A DNA stretch of 9,567 bases from Anaerolineales bacterium UBA2232 (GTDB taxonomy: Bacteria; Chloroflexota; Anaerolineae; UBA2200), in assembly GCA_002348045.1 (NCBI GenBank), contig DDYO01000024.1, positions 1-9,567 on the forward strand, in the 5' to 3' direction. A model generated the notes under the pieces. The model searched no databases. It saw only the letters and a list, made by a program, of their open reading frames with translations, and had not been told where the DNA came from. Positions 6,275 to 9,567 of this stretch are shown here, one piece after another (positions within the stretch are counted from its first letter, which is position 1; the number at the start of each line of letters is the position of its first letter). The translations under genes were made by a program, and so were the position numbers.

Positions 6275-6477
6275 AGCGCAAGGGCTGCGCCTCTGGCGCA
6301 GTTGACGAGGAGGAGGTTTCCTGCTTCACGGCAGGATTAAGCCGTGCGCCCGCACGGTGAAAATCGATGGATCAGCGGACGCCTCCGGGGATAGCCACAT
6401 CCCCTCTTTCCCTCCAGAGCCTAGTGCCCGTTCAATACCGGCAGGTGACTGTACGGACAAACGCGGTGCATGGTGGC
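6275..6477 (+). ncRNA. glmS ribozyme (GlcN6P-activated self-cleaving leader RNA), variant with inserted stems
   Basis: Hand folding gives the known glmS ribozyme elements in order. AGCGC is at 6275-6279, with the predicted cleavage between A6275 and G6276. P1 is CTGCGCC/GGCGCAG (6285-6291, 6295-6301). The invariant GTTGACGAGG is at 6301-6310. P2 is GGAGG/CCTCC (6312-6316, 6382-6386). The core segment ATCGA lies at 6363-6367, followed by TCAGCGG (canonically TCGGCGG). P2.2 would pair CGC 6277-6279 with GCG 6375-6377. P3 is GGGGAT/ATCCCC (6387-6392, 6399-6404). P4 is GTGCCCGTT (6424-6432) with AACG-c-GGTGC (6460-6469), capped by CCG-CAG, a GTGA tetraloop and CTG-CGG. The P3 loop GCCAC (6394-6398) pairs with GTGGC (6473-6477), forming the P3.1 pseudoknot. 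Unusual is an insertion at about 6320-6362 carrying hairpins CCTGC/GCAGG and GCCGTGC/GCACGGT. It lies 111 bases before glmS. The product of GlmS, glucosamine-6-phosphate, is the known cofactor, so it should repress glmS by cleavage. Confidence 0.87.
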
Positions 6478-6576
6478 AAGTTTGACTCAGACAGGCACTC
6501 TCGCTCGCCCCGATGGCCTCTGCTGTTCGCAGATGCGCATCCGGATGACGCGATGGGTGCCGCCATTCGCTAACAC

Positions 6577-6583
6577 AAGGAGG
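6577..6583 (+). promoter_or_regulatory. Shine-Dalgarno of glmS
   Basis: AAGGAGG five bases before the GTG at 6589. It fixes the start so that the encoded protein begins Met-Cys, as the mechanism requires. Confidence 0.85.
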
Positions 6584-6588
6584 GAACC

Positions 6589-8436
6589 GTGTGCGGTATT
6601 GTCGGTTACATCGGACAGCGCGAGGCCAGCGCCATCGTGCTGGAAGGCCTGCGGCGCCTGGAGTACAGAGGTTACGACTCGGCTGGCTTGGCCGTGCTTC
6701 ACGATGGTCAGCTCACCCTCAGACGCAGCGTCGGCAAGATCGAGAATCTTGCCCATCTCCTCGCCCAGCGACCTGTCCACGGAAAGGTCGGCATCGGGCA
6801 CACCCGTTGGGCAACGCACGGGGCGGTCACCGAGGCCAACACTCATCCCCACACCGATTGCACCGGGCAGACTGTTGTCATCCAAAACGGGATCGTGGAG
6901 AACTATCGGGAACTCAAGGAGCGACTGACAGCAGCAGGGCATGTCTTCCGCTCGCAGACGGACACCGAAGTCATCGTCCATCTGGTCGAAGACTTCCAGC
7001 GACAGACCAACGACCTGGTTGCGGCCGTAAGGCTCGCAATGGGGCAGCTCAAGGGACCCAGTGCCATCGTGGTCCTCAGCGCACTGGAGCCCGACCAAAT
7101 GATTACAGCTCGGCTCGGCAACGCCGGGGGGGTCGTCGTTGGCTATGGGGATGGGGAGATGTACGTTGCATCGGACATGCCAGCCATCCTGGAACACACC
7201 CGCAGCGTGGCATTTCTCGAGTCCCGCGAACTGGCAGTGATCACCGCCCAGGGTGCCAGGTTCATGGACCTTGCCGGACAGGCCATCGACAAACAACCGC
7301 AGACCATACCTTGGGACCCGGTGGCCGTCGCCAAGGGCGGCTACAAGCACTTTATGCTCAAGGAGATATCGGAACAGGGCCGATCACTGACCGATGTCCT
7401 GCGCGATCGTGTGGACCTGGAGACGCCCGCCGTGCATCTGAACGGCCTCGGCGATCCAGAACGAGCGTACCCACCTGACCTCCGCCGCGTCCTGGTTGTC
7501 GCCTGCGGAACCGCCTGGCATGCCGGGCTCGTCGCCAAGTACATGTTGGAGCGGCTCGCCGGTCTTCAGGTGGAGGTGGATTATGCATCGGAGTTCAGGT
7601 ATCGAGAACCACGACTAGATGCTCGAGAGGACCTCCTGGTGGTCATTAGCCAGTCAGGGGAAACGGTAGACACCCTTGCGGCCATGGAGGAAGCCCGTAA
7701 TCAAGATGTGCGCAGCATCAGTCTAGTGAACGTGGTCGGCAGTCAGGCAGCGCGTCTGGCCACAAGCGTCATCTACCTCAACGCTGGTCCGGAGATCGGG
7801 GTAGCTTCCAGCAAAGCGTTCACGTCCATGATGGTTGCTTCTTATCTGCTTGCCTTGCATCTGGGTCAGCTTCGCGGCCACCTGAGCCCCACGGAGCTCA
7901 CAAATCACCTTCAGGGTCTGATCGAGCTGCCCGGCTTGGCGGGTCAGGTATTGGCGCGGCGCGAGGAGACCCAACCTTTGGCCCAGCGCTACTTTCGCTG
8001 CCGGGACTTTTTGTACCTTGGGCGAGGGATCAACTATCCAGTCGCGCTGGAGGGCGCGCTAAAGCTCAAGGAGATTTCTTACATCCACGCCGAAGGGTAC
8101 CCTGCCGGAGAGATGAAGCACGGTCCGATCGCCCTCATTGACCAGGACACTCCCACCGTTGCCATCGCCGTCAGGGACCACGTGCGAGACAAGATGCTGA
8201 GCAACATTGAACAAGTCCGGGCGCGTGGGGGGGATGTCATCGCTGTAGCCACGGAGGGAGACCAGGAGATCGCGGACAAGGCAACCCACACGATTTTTGT
8301 CCCGCAGGCTTCCCCGTTTGTCATGCCAGTGCTGGCTGCCATCCCGCTGCAGTTCCTGGCCTACGATATCGCTGTCCGGCTGGGATGCGATGTGGACCAG
8401 CCGCGAAACCTGGCGAAATCGGTGACGGTGGAGTAA
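6589..8436 (+). CDS. glmS: Glutamine-fructose-6-phosphate aminotransferase (isomerizing)
   Basis: Makes glucosamine-6-phosphate and glutamate from fructose-6-phosphate and glutamine, the first step toward UDP-GlcNAc for peptidoglycan and other glycans. The 615-residue cytoplasmic enzyme has the usual length. The N-terminal class II glutaminase domain (2 to about 220) starts with the nucleophile Cys2 in MCGIVGYIG and contains LEYRGYDSAG (24-33), HTRWATHG (71-78) and NGIVEN (100-105). Two SIS sugar-phosphate domains follow: the first with ACGTAWHAG and SQSGET (354-359), the second with LEGALKLKEISYIHAE and GEMKHGPIALID. The end DQPRNLAKSVTVE carries the conserved Lys611. No key residue is missing. 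The GTG start has a strong ribosome site. Expression is very probably controlled by the glmS ribozyme in its leader, giving product feedback. Confidence 0.97.
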   Translation: MCGIVGYIGQREASAIVLEGLRRLEYRGYDSAGLAVLHDGQLTLRRSVGKIENLAHLLAQRPVHGKVGIGHTRWATHGAVTEANTHPHTDCTGQTVVIQNGIVENYRELKERLTAAGHVFRSQTDTEVIVHLVEDFQRQTNDLVAAVRLAMGQLKGPSAIVVLSALEPDQMITARLGNAGGVVVGYGDGEMYVASDMPAILEHTRSVAFLESRELAVITAQGARFMDLAGQAIDKQPQTIPWDPVAVAKGGYKHFMLKEISEQGRSLTDVLRDRVDLETPAVHLNGLGDPERAYPPDLRRVLVVACGTAWHAGLVAKYMLERLAGLQVEVDYASEFRYREPRLDAREDLLVVISQSGETVDTLAAMEEARNQDVRSISLVNVVGSQAARLATSVIYLNAGPEIGVASSKAFTSMMVASYLLALHLGQLRGHLSPTELTNHLQGLIELPGLAGQVLARREETQPLAQRYFRCRDFLYLGRGINYPVALEGALKLKEISYIHAEGYPAGEMKHGPIALIDQDTPTVAIAVRDHVRDKMLSNIEQVRARGGDVIAVATEGDQEIADKATHTIFVPQASPFVMPVLAAIPLQFLAYDIAVRLGCDVDQPRNLAKSVTVE

Positions 8437-8444
8437 CGTATCAC

Positions 8445-8486
8445 GGTTGCGACCTGCCGCGCGGCTCCATGCGGCAGGTCGCAACC
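8445..8486 (+). terminator. Perfect 16-bp hairpin after glmS (possible terminator without U-run)
   Basis: GGTTGCGACCTGCCGC (8445-8460) and GCGGCAGGTCGCAACC (8471-8486) are perfectly complementary across a ten-base loop, eight bases after the glmS stop. The position suggests transcript termination or 3' end protection. There is no T-run after the stem in either direction, so a standard intrinsic terminator is not proven. It could also be a REP-like element. Confidence 0.5.
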
Positions 8487-8538
8487 GGCTTCGCGAACCC
8501 AACCGAACGACCTCCGCACGAACGCCTCGTCCGATGAG

Positions 8539-8577
8539 ACGACTGGATTGCAGCGAATGGTTCACAAGGCCAGTCGT
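8539..8577. repeat. 8-bp inverted repeat, 23-base loop
   Basis: ACGACTGG (8539-8546) pairs with CCAGTCGT (8570-8577). It may form a hairpin in RNA read through from glmS. No function is evident. Confidence 0.4.
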
Positions 8578-8656
8578 TACCGGCCTGCCGAGCCACTCGA
8601 TCAGCACCGAGCAGAGGATGAGATCGCCTTCTCAGTCGCCCAGTTAGGGCACATCT

Positions 8657-8695
8657 ATCACGGACTCCGTGTTCAGCAGTGAAGGTATCCGTGAT
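8657..8695. repeat. Three-part inverted repeat ATCACGGA / TCCGTG / TCCGTGAT
   Basis: ATCACGGA (8657-8664) can pair with the immediately adjacent TCCGTG (8666-8671) or, with eight base pairs, with TCCGTGAT (8688-8695). The two pairings exclude each other. It lies about 90 bases upstream of the glycosyltransferase promoter, where it could be a regulator site or an RNA structure. Confidence 0.35.
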
Positions 8696-8785
8696 CGCGC
8701 CGCCGGTCGCCCAGCAACAAACCCCTGATTCTCGGTTGTGGAAATGGTGATGCCACGACACCAAGTTGTGCGCCTGTGGCTGGCG

Positions 8786-8815
8786 TTGAAGGATGCCGCA
8801 CCTTGCAGGTATAAT
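8786..8815 (+). promoter_or_regulatory. Promoter of the glycosyltransferase gene, placed for a leaderless mRNA
   Basis: TTGAAG (8786-8791), an 18-base spacer and a perfect TATAAT (8810-8815). With the usual six to seven bases between -10 box and start, transcription would begin at or next to the A of the ATG at 8822. Confidence 0.6.
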
Positions 8816-8821
8816 GGCGTC

Positions 8822-9567
8822 ATGAGAATCGCCTTCATCGGACCCTTTGCTCTTGAGCCCAAGCGCACCATGGCGGTGCGGGCGCTTCCCCTTGCTCGCG
8901 CCTTGGCCAAACAGGGCCACCAAGTGCTCGTTGTGCTCCCCCCATGGGATCATCCGCAGGATTCATCCAAGACATGGGTGGACGCCGGCGTTGCGGTCGT
9001 GAATGTTCGGCTGCCTGTCGCCCTGCCCGCGGTATTCCACCTTATCCTGGCCTGGCGCCTGATGTACCAGGCTCTCAACTTCCGGCCGCATGTGATCCAT
9101 TGCTTCAAGCCCAAGGGCCACTCGGGACTGGCCGCTTGGCTTGTATGGCAGGCCAAGCGCCTAGGCTGGCTGCAGTGCCGGCTGGTTGTAGACACCGACG
9201 ATTGGGAGGGACCTGGAGGGTGGAACGAGGTTGGCGGCTACTCCACCCTGCAGCGGTGGTTCTTTGCCTGGCAGGAGCGGTGGGGCTTGATGCACTGCGA
9301 CGCCGTAACAGTAGCCAGCAGAGCATTGCAGACCATCGTCTGGAGCTTGGGAGTACCCCCTGGGAGGGTCACCTACGTGCCCAATGGTGCCGCGCCACTA
9401 GCCGTGACCCCTGATCCAAACCAAACCCAGGCGCTGCGCCTCCGACTAGGCCTGACCGCCGGCCCCACAGCATTGCTGTACACCCGTTTCTTTGAGTTCT
9501 CTGTAACCCGCGCGCTGCACATCATGGCCCAAGTGGTTCAAGGCGTGCCCGGCGTTCAGTGGCTGGT
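8822..9567 (+). CDS. GT4-like glycosyltransferase (partial, C-terminus beyond window)
   Basis: I translated 248 residues from the ATG at 8822 to the window end with no stop. The N-terminus MRIAFIGPFALEPKRTMAVRALPLARALAKQGHQVLVVLPPW is the first Rossmann unit of a GT-B glycosyltransferase with the usual acceptor-side layout. Further landmarks are RPHVIHCFKPKGHSG (about 88-102), RLVVDTDDWEGPGGW, DAVTVASRALQ and RVTYVPNGA, the last being typical of family GT4 just before the sugar-nucleotide domain. The following LRLRLGLTAGPTALLYTRFFEFS begins that second domain. The EX7E nucleotide-binding motif would lie further right. Such enzymes transfer sugar from a nucleotide donor to a lipid or glycan at the membrane. 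Donor and acceptor cannot be inferred. No ribosome binding site precedes the ATG, and the -10 box is six bases upstream. Confidence 0.85.
   Translation, partial: MRIAFIGPFALEPKRTMAVRALPLARALAKQGHQVLVVLPPWDHPQDSSKTWVDAGVAVVNVRLPVALPAVFHLILAWRLMYQALNFRPHVIHCFKPKGHSGLAAWLVWQAKRLGWLQCRLVVDTDDWEGPGGWNEVGGYSTLQRWFFAWQERWGLMHCDAVTVASRALQTIVWSLGVPPGRVTYVPNGAAPLAVTPDPNQTQALRLRLGLTAGPTALLYTRFFEFSVTRALHIMAQVVQGVPGVQWL

Larger units (their letters stand above)
8437..8821. other. Structured 385-base intergenic region
   Basis: No frame in this stretch resembles a protein. It contains a perfect 16-bp hairpin, two further 8-bp inverted repeats (listed separately), a small hairpin TGAGA/TCTCA near 8619-8634, and a promoter at its right end. 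I saw no tRNA. A small RNA or a decayed mobile fragment is possible but not supported by a recognised motif. Confidence 0.5.

Noticed and set aside
6487..7350. Long minus-strand open frame opposite glmS (287 codons)
   Set aside because: It is antisense to a well-conserved enzyme and is a codon-bias shadow, with no domain of its own.
6591..7478. Second long plus-strand frame inside glmS (295 codons)
   Set aside because: Rich in Arg, Pro, Gly and His, with no domain. It is a frame-shifted shadow of glmS.
8480..8590. tRNA-like GGTTC motifs on both strands
   Set aside because: No acceptor, D and anticodon stems could be built around them.
8944..9414. Plus-strand frame of 156 codons at the right end
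   Set aside because: The overlapping frame from 8822 encodes a recognisable glycosyltransferase running to the edge. This one is Cys/Arg/Pro-rich noise.
1..9567. CRISPR array, insertion sequence or phage elements
   Set aside because: No regularly spaced repeats, transposase, integrase or attachment-site pattern was seen. The region reads as core chromosome.

Overview
The window is GC-rich, gene-dense bacterial DNA with many GTG starts, overlapping operon genes and sigma70-type promoters. The gene content (rluB, cmk, two tandem plsC-type acyltransferases, a PDZ/radical-SAM/DUF512 protein, a flavoprotein-rubredoxin fusion, and a SudB/NfnA-type reductase subunit) suggests an anaerobic or facultative member of the Chloroflexota (Anaerolineae-like). 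A high-GC Clostridia-like Firmicute is the main alternative. The lineage is inferred from gene content only.

Layout. At the left edge the minus strand carries the N-terminal half of a ferredoxin-NADP reductase-like subunit with its own consensus promoter. Upstream of it lies a small single-span membrane protein of unknown function. A divergent intergenic region (829-1150) holds back-to-back promoters. The rightward one drives an operon of rluB, cmk, plsC-like 1, plsC-like 2 and the DUF512 protein; the last four overlap end to end by 4 to 8 bases. The operon combines 23S rRNA modification, CMP/dCMP phosphorylation and phosphatidic acid synthesis with an uncharacterised radical SAM protein. An Hrb-type flavin reductase-rubredoxin fusion follows and ends at a compact terminator-like hairpin.

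The most interesting element is at about 6275-6477, in the 5' leader of glmS. It can be folded by eye into a glmS ribozyme: AGCGC cleavage-site segment, P1, invariant GUUGACGAGG core, P2, shortened P2.2, P3, P4 with a GNRA loop, and a P3.1 pseudoknot between the P3 loop and the 3' tail. It departs from the usual form by carrying about 43 extra nucleotides, able to form two additional hairpins, inserted in the core between the P2 5' strand and the AUCGA segment. GlmS makes glucosamine-6-phosphate, the metabolite that activates such ribozymes, so this is a feedback loop: product accumulates, the leader cleaves, and the glmS mRNA is lost.

Downstream of glmS is a 385-base intergenic region with a perfect 16-bp hairpin and further inverted repeats. 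After it comes a promoter whose -10 box sits 6 bases before an ATG, suggesting a leaderless mRNA for a GT4-like glycosyltransferase that runs off the right edge.
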